Both the position numbers and the translations under genes were made by a program. This document shows positions 1-9,424 of a stretch of DNA of 22,908 nucleotides, one piece after another (position 1 is the stretch's first letter; the number at the start of each line of letters is the position of its first letter). The notes beneath the pieces are model-generated. The model was given only the letters and a program-made list of their open reading frames with translations, ran no database searches and was not told the origin of the DNA. This stretch comes from a virus. The DNA lies in the IMG/VR virus record IMGVR_UViG_3300020183_000490, positions 1 through 22,908 of that record. The stretch is one strand, 5' to 3'.

Positions 1-68
1 TAGAACATTGTGCCAGCAAATACCAGTAATAGAACTATGCCTATTATTTCAGGGTAATGTTGAGCCAT
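1..68 (-). CDS. Partial membrane protein, cut by left window edge
   Basis: An open frame starts at the ATG at 68 on the minus strand and runs off the window after 22 codons. It reads MAQHYPEIIGIVLLLVFAGT and then MF. After six polar residues it is uninterrupted hydrophobic sequence, as in an N-terminal membrane anchor or signal peptide. It overlaps the last 25 bases of the preceding 72-aa gene in another frame. The best ribosome-binding stretch (AGGAG) lies about 19 bases upstream, which is further than usual, so the start is uncertain. I do not recognise the family. It could be a chance frame, but the clean hydrophobic run is typical of the small membrane proteins cyanophages carry. Confidence 0.4.
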   Translation of the reverse strand, partial: MAQHYPEIIGIVLLLVFAGTMF

Positions 69-262
69 GGTAGTAGTGGGGGAATAACTCCTATAAGTCG
101 TAAAAGTCCTTCGGCAAATAAAGCAAGGACAAACCAACCGACAAACATAGAAATAATGGAGGCATTTCTATTATGCCTTCGTATGGCAGCATCAATCATC
201 TCTTGACACTCTTTATGGGTGACTAGGTGTTCTGGTTTAATTTGATTCATTCTATGCGCCAT
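44..262 (-). CDS. Small single-pass membrane protein, unknown function
   Basis: This 72-aa protein has an ATG start and TAA stop. The first 33 residues are charged (many His, Lys, Arg and Glu). A hydrophobic segment follows at about residues 36-66 (SMFVGWFVLALFAEGLLRLI and on), which should form one long or two short membrane passes. The basic N-terminus suggests that end stays in the cytoplasm. I do not recognise a family. Its 3' end overlaps the start of the gene cut by the window edge, so the two may be co-translated. TATAAT occurs about 15 bases upstream of the start without a convincing -35 box, so no promoter is called. Confidence 0.6.
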   Translation of the reverse strand: MAHRMNQIKPEHLVTHKECQEMIDAAIRRHNRNASIISMFVGWFVLALFAEGLLRLIGVIPPLLPWLNITLK

Positions 263-313
263 TTCACATATATCTAATTATAATTTTACTTAACTAAAGT
301 TATCTATTTTTGT

Positions 314-529
314 TCATTCAATGACATTTGATTGTGATGTCTCTCTATCAATAAAACATTCTATTGGTTTGGGAGTTTCTTGGTCAAAATTTTGTTCCAA
401 ACAAGTACAAAGTTTTTTGATAATTTTAATATATTCATCATGCATCCATTCACTACCAGTTTCCTCGAAGGCGTAATGCTTACACGCAACGATGATGCGA
501 TTAATATCTTTGCTTGATAAATTGTACAT
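314..529 (-). CDS. Hypothetical protein, 71 aa
   Basis: The frame can be extended upstream to a TTG at 556. The ATG at 529 is the better start because GAGGG sits 7 bases before it. The protein is soluble and mixed-charge, begins MYNLSSKDINRIIVACKHYA, and holds two cysteines near the middle (KKLCTCLEQN). A CxC pair could bind metal, but there are too few ligands to claim it. It probably forms two helices. I recognise no family. It lies downstream of the spike gene, after a short A/T hairpin. CATAAATC at 582-589, one base off the late motif, might serve it. Confidence 0.6.
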   Translation of the reverse strand: MYNLSSKDINRIIVACKHYAFEETGSEWMHDEYIKIIKKLCTCLEQNFDQETPKPIECFIDRETSQSNVIE

Positions 530-600
530 TTTAATACCCTCAACTTTTTTTATCAATTTTTGCTGGAAATTTTTTTTTCCAGATTTATGGTTTCTGTTTT

Positions 601-1683
601 TTAATTTAGTAAAATCTTAGCAGATTTTATTTCAACTAGTGTAGCTCCACTAAGGACTATATTTTTGGTGGATGTGACTTTAAAATCTCCAGGTGTAGCA
701 GTAACTTCAACGTCACCACCAGCATCTACTTTTATGGACGGTTTTCCAGGAGTTCCTGTTTTTAAAAGAAATGTTTCTTTTTGTTTTATGGCAGGAACTG
801 ATGGAGTTCCATCAAATGTTACTGCTCCTTTACCAGATGCTTTCAAATTAAAATTTCCGTTGCCAACTGTCATGAACAGATTTTTTTTAGCAGACAATCC
901 TATTGCACCCTCAGACACAATATTTAAATCACCTTTAACACCAAATTCATAGTTACCACCAACTGTATAGTTAATTCCTCCTGGAGTAGAAAATGCTTGC
1001 GAAGCCCCAGGTTTGTTCTGTTCAATTGCAACTTCACCAGTTCCTTCTACATATTCAGCACCAGAAACATTTCTCCTAAAATAATTTGCTGATAAATTGA
1101 AATTACTTGTATAAAAATTTATGTTTCCAGAACCTTTGCTGCCAGTTTGGATTGTTATATTTTCCGTTGCTTGGAGAGATAAATTATTATTTGCTTTTAT
1201 GCTGACATTTTTGCCTTTGAGTCCAATGTCACCACCAATTGCTTCAATTGCAACATCTCCATAAACTGCAATTGAAAATGGAGGAACTTTTTTTATTTCT
1301 GTATCTCCTTTTGACCCCTCACTCGAAGTAGCATCACCATCATTTCCTTTAATCTCTATCGCATAAGTATTATATTTTTGAATCGCTTCTTCGGCAGCAA
1401 TAACTAACTTGCCACCGCACCCACTGTTTCCTGATTTACCAGCACCAAGAATAAGATTACCATTGCTGTCAAAATGCATAATATTTGTTCCATTAGTTAC
1501 CATGAACCCATGAGAACCGTCTTCATTTTCATATCTAGCAATAGTAAGTTCTTTTTCTTTAAAAATTACGGTAAAATTTTTCGGTCCTGATTCGGGACCT
1601 GGAGGAGTGCCGCCTGGAGCTGCTGGTGGTGTTGTTCCTGCGGGGGGAGTTTTAACTGGTGATTTTGAATCTGATGCTGACAT
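601..1683 (-). CDS. Beta-helical baseplate spike protein (gp5/VgrG C-terminus-like)
   Basis: This 360-aa protein has a flexible Pro/Gly/Thr-rich N-terminus (residues 1-35). A long series of short alternating strands follows, such as GDVAIEAIGGDIGLKGKNVS and NNLSLQATENITIQT, and the pattern continues to the last residues (VEIKSAKILLN). Such repeats are characteristic of the intertwined beta-prism needle at the C-terminus of T4 gp5 and of VgrG spikes, which pierce the outer membrane. No PAAR-type His/Cys tip motif is visible, so a separate tip protein is likely. The gene starts 4 bases after the stop of the OB-fold hub gene. The frame also extends to a TTG at 1719 that would overlap that gene by 32 bases. 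I prefer the ATG at 1683, although neither has a strong ribosome-binding site. The spike role is inferred from the repeats and from adjacency. Confidence 0.65.
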   Translation of the reverse strand: MSASDSKSPVKTPPAGTTPPAAPGGTPPGPESGPKNFTVIFKEKELTIARYENEDGSHGFMVTNGTNIMHFDSNGNLILGAGKSGNSGCGGKLVIAAEEAIQKYNTYAIEIKGNDGDATSSEGSKGDTEIKKVPPFSIAVYGDVAIEAIGGDIGLKGKNVSIKANNNLSLQATENITIQTGSKGSGNINFYTSNFNLSANYFRRNVSGAEYVEGTGEVAIEQNKPGASQAFSTPGGINYTVGGNYEFGVKGDLNIVSEGAIGLSAKKNLFMTVGNGNFNLKASGKGAVTFDGTPSVPAIKQKETFLLKTGTPGKPSIKVDAGGDVEVTATPGDFKVTSTKNIVLSGATLVEIKSAKILLN

Positions 1684-1687
1684 AATT

Positions 1688-4600
1688 TTACGGGCAATCG
1701 ATGTATTTTCCTGTGCCAATCTTGGCGTAATCTCTTAGTTCTAGTTCTACAATATCTAGACATGCTAATGATGGTAGAAACTTTGCTCCAGTACCGCCTC
1801 CACCAGTAATTAATATTTTTGGCAATTCTTTATATGATTTGGTTCTATCCAAAACTTCAACGCTAAAAACTATTCCATTTTGTATGATTGCTCTTGCAAC
1901 ATTTGGGTCTCCATTTACAAGTACAGTTGGAGGTTCTGTATAACCAGATCCTGGTCTTATCATAGTGAAAGAATCTATGATACAAGTTAAATTATCTGGA
2001 GTATCTTTCTTGTAATTAAATCCAGTCCTAGTGATTCGAATTTCTGTCACATATCCATCTGCATCTAATAATGGGAACGCACCAGCACCATATCCATTGC
2101 CGCCAATAATTACTTTTGGAGGGTTATCATAGGGACATCCTGGGTCAATGATTGGGATGCTAATAATTGCACCAGTACTATCTGTCAGTGCTTTAGCAGT
2201 TGGTTTAGTTAAACAAGGAGTGATACGTGGTGGTGGTTCAGGAGGATTAACAATTTTATCACCAATGATTACAAATCCAGCAAATGCACTTGTTCCATTG
2301 ACAAAAAATGTTGCAGATTCGTCGGTCTCAACTTTTCTATCTTCTGATATAGTGAGAAATACTTTTGCAGAATTACCAATAACTATGAATGATCCCGCCA
2401 AAGTTTTTGTAACAAAGTCGTCGGGTGTGATGTCAGTTCCGAAAATTGTGTAGGCAAATGTAGATCCATCAGCAACATTAGTTGTTGATATAGTTAGTGT
2501 TACTGTTTCCCCTTCTTTATATTCTAATTTATCAGCAGTTACACTGTAGCTCGGTACAACTGTTGTGGTGGGAGCGGTAAAAGTAGTAACAGCATTAATA
2601 GTTACTGTCGCTTCTGCTGTAGTTCCCACTATTAAAAATTGTATTACTTCTGCATCCTCAACTACTGTTGATGCCGTTGTTACAATTGGTATAGTAGCGG
2701 TGCCTCCAAATATACGGAAGGTTCCAGTCAATAGTCCGCCAACAATGTCAGATGCATCTATTGTTCCACCCAGTTGATAAGATAGTAATGTATTATCTGC
2801 AACATTATTTGTTGTTACAATAAAGTTTACTGTTTCACCACCATTTATATTAGATTTGTCTGCTGTGACAAAATATTGTGGTGTTGTATCTATCTCTTCT
2901 GTAATTAATACAGTGGCAAAAGCTGAAGTTCCATTTATAGTAAAAGTAAATACTTCTGGCAAATCTAATCCAGGGTTATCATCGTTTGATGCAATTGTTT
3001 TTGATACTGTTGCTGTGCCAGTTGGTCCAATAATTCCAGATCCCGTCAATGCATTGTCGGTAAAATCACTTCCAGTTATATTTGTTCCAGTTATTGTAAA
3101 ATTAAATGGAGTTCCATTTAATACATTGGTGGTGCTAATAGTAAACACAACTGTTTCGGTTTCAGCAACGCTAGTTTTATCTGCATTTACACTAAATGTT
3201 GGTAGCGGAGGCACTGAACTTGTTAAGGGAACAGTTGGAATAATTGGTGCCACAGTTGTTACCCCAGGTGGAATTGTACCCACTGGTACAGTGACAGGTG
3301 TTCCAGTCGGAGTGGTAGAGGGAATAGTGGTTCCAGGAGTACGTGCTCCTGGTGTAATCGCTCCTGGAGGAGGAGGAATAGGTTTTGACACAGGTGTTGT
3401 TGGTGTAGTTGATTCAGTAATTGTTCCAACGTAATCTTCAGCACTAATTATAGCAACAATTCCATCTGGTGTATAATCTTCTATAATTTTAAAATTAAAT
3501 GTTTCTGCGCCTTCAGTTAAAGCATCAGCATATGCTTGTATGTTTACACGCTTTTCTTTTTCCGCTGGACCAAATGCTAGAACTCCTTTTGCAGTAGAAA
3601 GGGTGCCAGTAGTTCCTAGAATGTCGTAATCAGTTCCTCTAATTGCAGTATCATTTGATATCTCATATATAAGGCTAGAAGCCTTATCAATATTCCCACT
3701 TCTAGTTACAATAAATTCGTTAGTTGATCCTTCAACAACAATAATATTTGATGAAGTATATCTCATTGTATTGTCTGGAATTGCAGGAGTTCCCCCAATA
3801 AATATGATCTCAGTTGGAGTTTCTACTGGATAATTTTTTGCTTCTTCACAGATACCTTCTGAAAAATCTAGGTTGCCATTTTCTATACCATCAATTAAAT
3901 CATCTAAAAAGTCATCATTTGTTTCCGAACTTGTGCAGTCAACACAAATTGTTTTTAATTTTGAACATGATTGTGGTAATCCAGAACAAGATATACCAAG
4001 TAAAGCCATGATGCCTGCTATTGCATTACCTACAATATCAATTGCTGATGCTATTGGTCCTAGTAATGCTGTAATTGAAGCTAATATTGTGTCAATTAAT
4101 TCATTTATAGCAGAAAGAATTTCGGATATGATTCCATTAACAATATTACCAACTAAGCATAAGGCGGCGTTATAAGCTTCGGATATTATTGCATTCAATA
4201 GGTCGCTTAACCATGATACTAATCTGTCAGTAATATCTTCAATACTACAACCTATCGTTTTTAAAATATTATCCAACCATTCCTGTACCTCTTTTAATCT
4301 TGCTTGTTTTGTTTTAACTGGAGGATGCCCACGCTGTCCAGTAACTTCCTCTAATAACGCCACATATGCCTCTCCAAGAACTTCTGCAGTTGCAATATCT
4401 CCAGCAGCCAAAGCTGCATCAAACGCCCCCGCAGTTGCTCCTAGCGCAACAAGAGATTCTGTTGGAATATCAATATCTGAAGGAATAATTGGAAGAACTA
4501 ATGCCTCTTTGTATAAAGCTAAATCTGTTAGTTGTTTAGCGCCCTCCTTCATTGCGTTTAAAAGTTCTCCTTTTACTCTAGCAATAGTAGATTTTACTAA

Positions 4601-5410
4601 CCTGGCAGCTTTGTGTATGTATTTTGTTTGCGCTTCTTGTACCGAAGTATTAATTGCGCCAGTTGCTTTATTCAAATAATATGATCCAACATTTCCACCA
4701 GAAGCTGATACAATACCTAAAAAATCACCTAAAATTTTTGTTAATCCAGTTTCTAAATCACTCTCTGCTCCACAAGTTGGATCTGCTATTGTGATACAAA
4801 ATTTAGCCCCAGTTGGATTTGCTTCAGAATTTTTACCAAATGCTGCAAGTATTTCTGGGGGCAATCCATCTGCTTGTGCGGCATAAGAAGAAGCGGCAGG
4901 TTCAGCACCAGTTGTATTAGATCCAGGATCTAATCCAGAAGCAGCTGAAGCACTACTTGGAGAATGTTTGGGTTGATCTGTGGCAGAATTTATTTCTGGA
5001 TCTAAGTACGTTGTAAATGATTTGCAAGTAGATCCAGGATTGGGATCCTCTTTAATTGCTTTTGTAGATCCTTGAGTATGCCCAACAGATCCAAGAATAA
5101 TTGGTTTTTGTTGGTCGTTATCAAGGTAAAATCCAATAACCCAATTACCTTGTCTTAAATTACATGTTGCACCAGTAACGCCGCCATCAGAATGTGGCGT
5201 AGTAACTGGCATCATTACACTTGCCCACGGGAGTTGATCCGTTGGTGTAACATCACAATCCTTAAGATGTGTTCCTACGATACGAACTTTATATCTACCA
5301 GAAAACTTAGGGTTTGTAGATTTTTCTGATTCTACTTGCCCTATCCACCAATTGAATCCATCGGCACCAATTTGATGTACAGGAAATAGTGAAGATAATA
5401 CAGGATCCAT
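1688..5410 (-). CDS. 5: Baseplate hub OB-fold protein (gp5-like) with Ig/Calx-beta-type repeats
   Basis: This is a 1240-aa hub protein. Residues about 18-115 match the gp5 OB-fold domain, with landmarks WWIGQVES, GRYKVRIVGTH, LPWASVMMPVT and GNWVIGFYLDNDQQKPIILG. An Ala/Leu/Ile-rich helical stretch (about 200-480) holds several Cys. A Calx-beta-like domain follows (YEISNDTAIRGTDYDILG, then ALTEGAETFNF), then a Pro/Thr-rich linker. Three tandem repeats of about 108 aa come next (TADK...GETV...STTNVADG). The C-terminal region has a 'GSGYTEPPTV' motif. T4 gp5 is 575 aa with a lysozyme domain after the OB fold; I see no lysozyme here. The needle seems to be the next gene downstream. A late-type promoter motif lies 18 bases upstream of the ATG. 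Its expected partner is the gp27-like protein encoded directly upstream. Confidence 0.8.
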   Translation of the reverse strand: MDPVLSSLFPVHQIGADGFNWWIGQVESEKSTNPKFSGRYKVRIVGTHLKDCDVTPTDQLPWASVMMPVTTPHSDGGVTGATCNLRQGNWVIGFYLDNDQQKPIILGSVGHTQGSTKAIKEDPNPGSTCKSFTTYLDPEINSATDQPKHSPSSASAASGLDPGSNTTGAEPAASSYAAQADGLPPEILAAFGKNSEANPTGAKFCITIADPTCGAESDLETGLTKILGDFLGIVSASGGNVGSYYLNKATGAINTSVQEAQTKYIHKAARLVKSTIARVKGELLNAMKEGAKQLTDLALYKEALVLPIIPSDIDIPTESLVALGATAGAFDAALAAGDIATAEVLGEAYVALLEEVTGQRGHPPVKTKQARLKEVQEWLDNILKTIGCSIEDITDRLVSWLSDLLNAIISEAYNAALCLVGNIVNGIISEILSAINELIDTILASITALLGPIASAIDIVGNAIAGIMALLGISCSGLPQSCSKLKTICVDCTSSETNDDFLDDLIDGIENGNLDFSEGICEEAKNYPVETPTEIIFIGGTPAIPDNTMRYTSSNIIVVEGSTNEFIVTRSGNIDKASSLIYEISNDTAIRGTDYDILGTTGTLSTAKGVLAFGPAEKEKRVNIQAYADALTEGAETFNFKIIEDYTPDGIVAIISAEDYVGTITESTTPTTPVSKPIPPPPGAITPGARTPGTTIPSTTPTGTPVTVPVGTIPPGVTTVAPIIPTVPLTSSVPPLPTFSVNADKTSVAETETVVFTISTTNVLNGTPFNFTITGTNITGSDFTDNALTGSGIIGPTGTATVSKTIASNDDNPGLDLPEVFTFTINGTSAFATVLITEEIDTTPQYFVTADKSNINGGETVNFIVTTNNVADNTLLSYQLGGTIDASDIVGGLLTGTFRIFGGTATIPIVTTASTVVEDAEVIQFLIVGTTAEATVTINAVTTFTAPTTTVVPSYSVTADKLEYKEGETVTLTISTTNVADGSTFAYTIFGTDITPDDFVTKTLAGSFIVIGNSAKVFLTISEDRKVETDESATFFVNGTSAFAGFVIIGDKIVNPPEPPPRITPCLTKPTAKALTDSTGAIISIPIIDPGCPYDNPPKVIIGGNGYGAGAFPLLDADGYVTEIRITRTGFNYKKDTPDNLTCIIDSFTMIRPGSGYTEPPTVLVNGDPNVARAIIQNGIVFSVEVLDRTKSYKELPKILITGGGGTGAKFLPSLACLDIVELELRDYAKIGTGKYIDCP
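2250..3215 (-). repeat. Three tandem ~108-aa beta-sandwich repeats inside the gp5-like gene
   Basis: The core phrase is FSVNADKTS, YFVTADKSN and SYSVTADKLEY in the three copies. It recurs at about 3190, 2865 and 2540, a period near 325 bases. Each copy continues with ETVxFxISTTNVxxGTxFxYxIxGTxI, a 'DF...LTGSF' stretch and a final FxxNGTSAFA-type strand. The copies differ at many positions, so this is an old protein-level duplication rather than a recent DNA repeat. The fold is probably Ig-like or Calx-beta-like. Such domains on tail proteins often bind carbohydrate or stabilise the particle surface, but the role here is unknown. Confidence 0.75.
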
Positions 5411-5427
5411 TTACAAAACTTTTTTAG

Positions 5428-5435
5428 TATTTATT
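5428..5435 (-). promoter_or_regulatory. Late promoter motif AATAAATA before the gp5-like gene
   Basis: On the minus strand the bases AATAAATA match the T4-type/cyanophage late motif NATAAATA. They contain the TAA stop codon of the gp27-like gene (AAA TAA ATA) and lie 18 bases before the ATG of the gp5-like gene. The motif is short and expected by chance in AT-rich DNA, so position is the main support. Confidence 0.45.
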
Positions 5436-6861
5436 TAACTTTGGAAGCAATTTCTTGACTTCCATATGTATCCCTTATCAATGATAAACAACTGCTGGAA
5501 ATTCTTTTTTTAAAATCAAATACATGATTGACTTTTGATATTAAATAATCTCCGCTGTGCTCTGGGTCATATGCTACTGTAGCTCTATCTGATGATGGTA
5601 TTTGATTGGGCAATTTAATTGTAATTTTTGTACCAATTCGAATTGATGGGTCGCCACTTATTTGTATATTTAATTTTTGATTTGTCAAACTAGAAATCCT
5701 TGATATAGATTGTGCTATATAATTTTTTTGGAAATCTGGAAATGGTGCTGTTGATGATGTAGATCCATCTCTTGCATCTGGAGATGCAATTGTTGATTCA
5801 CTAAACCACGTCTCATGGTCTAATAGTACGCTCATAACTCTTGTTGGATATTTAGAAAGTTCTTTTTGCCCAGCACCTAATTTATTTTGAGATCCCAAAT
5901 GGTTCATACTAGAGAAAGAATTTGAAAGAGAATATACAAACTCTTCATATCCACCAGTGCTTAAATTGTAAAAGCATATTAAAGAAGAGAACGCGCCCAT
6001 TCGTAATTTTCCTAGCACATTAAGTTCACTATTATAATCCATGTCGTAAATTCTTTTTGTTGGATCCACTCCCTTCGCTTCTGTTTCTAAGTAATATGTT
6101 CCAATACTTACGTTTTCTCTGGAACACAATGCATCAATTGATCTGAAAAAATATCCATCACGATTTTCGTAAAACAGATATCCAGCAGTTCCAGATGACT
6201 GAGTATATTTTCCAGAAGAAACTTCTGCTATAGGCGTAGTTGGTGTAACCCCTGTTCTAACAACTGCTCCTGCTCCAGTTGCACTTATAGATGGTGTCGC
6301 CCCAAGCGTAGACGTACTGCCAGAAGGAACTGCTTTGGTCTGAAGGTGATTAATAATAGAGAATACGGTTTTCTTGCCAGGACTAAACGAGATCTGAAAC
6401 ATTGATGGATCAACAGAAACTGTTTTAGTTGTTTTTAAATATTGTTTTAATAAATTTGATGCTATAGCTTCTGGTTTTTCTTGCAAAAGTTTAGGAACTC
6501 TTACGCCTTCATTATATAATGCTTCAAGTGAGATCAATCCCAAAACATATGTTTGAAATCTTTCAGCAGAAAATCTATTACTAACCTTAAATACTCTAAA
6601 CTCATAAGTGTGATTCACATTTTTAGAATCTTTAATTTCTATTTCCACCTTTTCAAATCCTTGAATTGGTAATGAAGATATTAAGTTATCCCCGTTATCA
6701 ACAATGGTTAATGTTCCTGCAATAGATGGACAGAAAATATCTTCAAAATAATCAAACCTCATAACCATATCGGTTATAACTTTTGGGTCATTAGAATCTA
6801 CAGCGTATATTTTTACGACAGTTGGTGTAAAACTAACTGCATATGAATTTTCTTGTGTCAT
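5431..6861 (-). CDS. 27: Baseplate hub protein, gp27-like
   Basis: This 476-aa protein begins with a typical hub-ring beta domain: FDYFEDIFCPSIAGTLTIVD, 'LPIQGFEKVEIEI', then a Y-E-F-R-V-F strand. Proteins of this plan (T4 gp27, Mu gp44) form the trimeric torus that joins the tail tube to the OB-fold spike protein. Here the gene lies directly upstream of the gp5-like gene, which fits. A Ser/Thr/Gly-rich loop sits at about residues 180-225, and the C-terminus returns to beta structure. The ATG overlaps the previous gene's TAA by one base (TAATG), suggesting coupled translation. The assignment rests on domain style and context rather than on a diagnostic motif. Confidence 0.65.
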   Translation of the reverse strand: MTQENSYAVSFTPTVVKIYAVDSNDPKVITDMVMRFDYFEDIFCPSIAGTLTIVDNGDNLISSLPIQGFEKVEIEIKDSKNVNHTYEFRVFKVSNRFSAERFQTYVLGLISLEALYNEGVRVPKLLQEKPEAIASNLLKQYLKTTKTVSVDPSMFQISFSPGKKTVFSIINHLQTKAVPSGSTSTLGATPSISATGAGAVVRTGVTPTTPIAEVSSGKYTQSSGTAGYLFYENRDGYFFRSIDALCSRENVSIGTYYLETEAKGVDPTKRIYDMDYNSELNVLGKLRMGAFSSLICFYNLSTGGYEEFVYSLSNSFSSMNHLGSQNKLGAGQKELSKYPTRVMSVLLDHETWFSESTIASPDARDGSTSSTAPFPDFQKNYIAQSISRISSLTNQKLNIQISGDPSIRIGTKITIKLPNQIPSSDRATVAYDPEHSGDYLISKVNHVFDFKKRISSSCLSLIRDTYGSQEIASKVK

Positions 6862-9404
6862 TATCCTATTGTTTCTGCGTAAACTTTCTGAACGTTATGG
6901 TAGATGTCTTGTACGGGATTGGTGCCTGGGCGTGGTAAAACTTCTGCTGTTGATTGCGGTGACGTTCCAGTAGTACTAGGACTACCACCAAGATTTAATG
7001 CAGCAATCATAGGTGACTGATTGCTAGAAGATTCGTCTGTGGATGCTGCAGCTGTAGGTGATCGAGGTTGAGTAGGTGGTGCCATCGCTTGTGATGTCTC
7101 GTCTACACGAGTTCTTCCGCCATTACTGTTAATAAAATAATCCACAATTGATTTTGCTTGTGCAGTATTAGATTGCATATTCAATACATTATTGATTCCA
7201 GGTCCAAAGAACTTAAATCCTTTAGCAGTTTTATGTGCTTTTATCTCTCCATATTTTGGATGCTGGAAGGTTCTTTCTTCGCCAACTTGCATACCAAAAT
7301 TTTGTGTGATTTCTTGACCCAAATCTTTTTGTGCAGGAGGAGGATTTGGTGGGGGAGATGGTTGAGCTACTGTCGCGGATGAATATGGTGATAACAATCC
7401 AGGATTTCCTGCTGTATTAAATGTGTGTCTTCCTGCTATAAATTCATTTACTTGCTGAGATGCATCTTCTGGAGCTATTGATGCATTTCTAAATCCAGTT
7501 GCCGCAGCAGCTTTTTTAACATCAGATTCAGATAAATTAAATTTTGTTTTAATTGCTGTTCTAAACTCAGGATCATTCATCATCAATTGATATGCTGCTT
7601 CCGCTCTAGCATTCTCTTCGGCATTTAATGGTCTATTCAACTTCCCTTCACGATAAGGTTGATATTGAAGAGGTGCTTGAATAATATCAGTAACACTACC
7701 ACTTTCAGCATTAAATTGTCCAGCGCCAAGTTTACCAGATTGAACTAATCCTGCTCTATTTAATACCGATCTACCTACCATAGCCATTCCCTCTATTCCT
7801 TCACCACCAGCTTCTGCTATCATCAATCTTTTTAATAATTCCTTTTCATTCCCGCTAATATCAGCTGGTTGAGGAAGTCCTCCAGTTGGATCTGGTTGAT
7901 TCTCTTCAATCTTTTTACCCATACTTTCAAGTAACTTACCAAATCCTTCTGTAAGTTTTGCAAGAATGTTTTTAGATCCCATTCCATCTTCACCATCCTC
8001 TTCCGCAGAGGTTTCTGTTGATTTACCAGCGGTTGCTTTCTGTACAATTGATGATGGTAATCCAAATACATTTGCTATTGGTCTAGCAATCCTACTTATA
8101 TCAGCACCCAATCCAGTATCTCCAACGCTTTTCATGTACTCAGTAGTTGTTGCTAATATACGACCACCAGTAGCAACCATAGGTAATGACATTGCATCCA
8201 TTAATGATTGTGACATGGCAGACGCTTGTGTTGTTCCACCCACCGCTAACTTATTTGTAAGATTAAATCCCAGTTTTCCACCCATAGAGGGGGGCGGTGC
8301 AGTGGTTCCAATCTCATAAGATTGTTTGGGCATCATAGGAGTAATTCCTTCCATATTAGATACTCCTGCTGATTCTGCCCGCTTTCCTGCCTCAGTAACA
8401 GCTGGTTTTTTTGGATCTGTAAATGCATTATCAAGTGGTATAACAGCTTCATTACCATGCAACTCCACGGGGTATCCAGAATCTGGTCCAGAAAATATAG
8501 CACCAGTTTCTGCTTGTGGATAGTTTTGTTGTTTATCAATAAGTTGTTCCAATTTCTCAACTCTTTCTTCAATAGGTTCATTACCTTGTGTTGTTACATC
8601 ATCAAATGTTTCTGTAGAGGAAGAATCTTTCGTATCTTCTAATTTTTTTTCTGCCGCAGATATTTTTTTGATTTGTTGTTGTGACTTTCTAGTTTTAGTT
8701 TGTTCTGATATAACTTTAATTAAGTTGTCAAGTTTTTCTTCTAATGTGTTTGCTCTATATTTTAATTGATCTGCTATACTGTCTTGTGCATCTGCTGCTT
8801 TAATTATGCCAGCAGATGATGCTGCCACATTACTATTCAAAGATTTAGCAGTTGCTTCTAATGAGGTTAACAATTTCGTAAGAACTTCAAATAATTCTTC
8901 TTTGCTAACTTTTTTCCTGCCAGTTGCTTTCTGTATCTTCTTAACAGATCCCGAAAGCATAGAAGATTTTGGTTCTACACTTGGATCATCAAGAGAAACT
9001 TTATATAATTCTTTAAACTTATCTCTAAAAGTTGGCGCTTTGGGTCCCTTTTTAAATAAGGACCAAATCATATCTATTCTTTCTGATTTATCATATTTTC
9101 TGTTTCCAGATTTGCCAAGCATAATTGCTTTAGCAGTATTCTTTTTTTCAAGAAAATTTTTCAGTTGATTCTTTTTTTTATCAACAAATTCTCCACCAAA
9201 TTTATACTTCAGTGCTTGTTTAAAGAAATACCCTCGTTCAATTCCTGCTTCTTCTAATGATGTTTGATTTTCTTCTGCAATTTGAGATGCATATTCACGT
9301 TCCTCTTCAGCCATTTTTCTGGCTTGAAGCATCTTGGAAATAATACTTCCAATTGGGTTTACATTTCCTCTGGTATCTCTAAAACCTTCAGTTCCTGCTC
9401 CCAT
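6861..9404 (-). CDS. Tail protein with SleB-type cell-wall hydrolase domain
   Basis: This is an 847-aa protein. Residues 4-14 read GTEGFRDTRGN, a tag also found inside the 1261-aa neighbour. Residues about 165-295 are coiled coil. A tape-measure-like motif HGNEAVIPLDN follows at 316-326 and YEIGT at 363-367. Residues about 519-668 resemble the SleB/Hydrolase_2 family: LMIAEAGGEGIEGMAMVGRS then VLNR, with Glu531 the likely catalytic acid. That family cuts peptidoglycan. The C-terminal 180 residues are Pro/Ser/Thr-rich. A strong ribosome-binding site (GAGGAGG) precedes the ATG by 8 bases. Likely roles are a tape-measure-associated tail protein and local cell-wall opening at DNA entry. The hydrolase call is fairly firm; the structural role is inferred. 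Confidence 0.7.
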   Translation of the reverse strand: MGAGTEGFRDTRGNVNPIGSIISKMLQARKMAEEEREYASQIAEENQTSLEEAGIERGYFFKQALKYKFGGEFVDKKKNQLKNFLEKKNTAKAIMLGKSGNRKYDKSERIDMIWSLFKKGPKAPTFRDKFKELYKVSLDDPSVEPKSSMLSGSVKKIQKATGRKKVSKEELFEVLTKLLTSLEATAKSLNSNVAASSAGIIKAADAQDSIADQLKYRANTLEEKLDNLIKVISEQTKTRKSQQQIKKISAAEKKLEDTKDSSSTETFDDVTTQGNEPIEERVEKLEQLIDKQQNYPQAETGAIFSGPDSGYPVELHGNEAVIPLDNAFTDPKKPAVTEAGKRAESAGVSNMEGITPMMPKQSYEIGTTAPPPSMGGKLGFNLTNKLAVGGTTQASAMSQSLMDAMSLPMVATGGRILATTTEYMKSVGDTGLGADISRIARPIANVFGLPSSIVQKATAGKSTETSAEEDGEDGMGSKNILAKLTEGFGKLLESMGKKIEENQPDPTGGLPQPADISGNEKELLKRLMIAEAGGEGIEGMAMVGRSVLNRAGLVQSGKLGAGQFNAESGSVTDIIQAPLQYQPYREGKLNRPLNAEENARAEAAYQLMMNDPEFRTAIKTKFNLSESDVKKAAAATGFRNASIAPEDASQQVNEFIAGRHTFNTAGNPGLLSPYSSATVAQPSPPPNPPPAQKDLGQEITQNFGMQVGEERTFQHPKYGEIKAHKTAKGFKFFGPGINNVLNMQSNTAQAKSIVDYFINSNGGRTRVDETSQAMAPPTQPRSPTAAASTDESSSNQSPMIAALNLGGSPSTTGTSPQSTAEVLPRPGTNPVQDIYHNVQKVYAETIG

Positions 9405-9424
9405 TTATAAATCCTCCTCTATCA

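Noticed and set aside
563-582. Hairpin CTGGAAA/TTTCCAG as terminator of the spike gene
   Set aside because: The stem is only 7 bp and A/T-rich, and no T-run follows on the minus strand. It may be chance in AT-rich DNA.
2856-3434. Plus-strand open frame of 192 codons rich in Val, Pro and Gly
   Set aside because: It is the antisense shadow of the Thr/Gly/Pro-rich repeats and linker of the gp5-like gene. It has no ribosome-binding site and its composition mirrors the repeats.
1688-5410. Lysozyme domain in the gp5-like protein
   Set aside because: I looked for the T4-lysozyme-type Glu/Asp motif after the OB fold and saw only Ala/Leu/Ile-rich helices, so no lysozyme is claimed.
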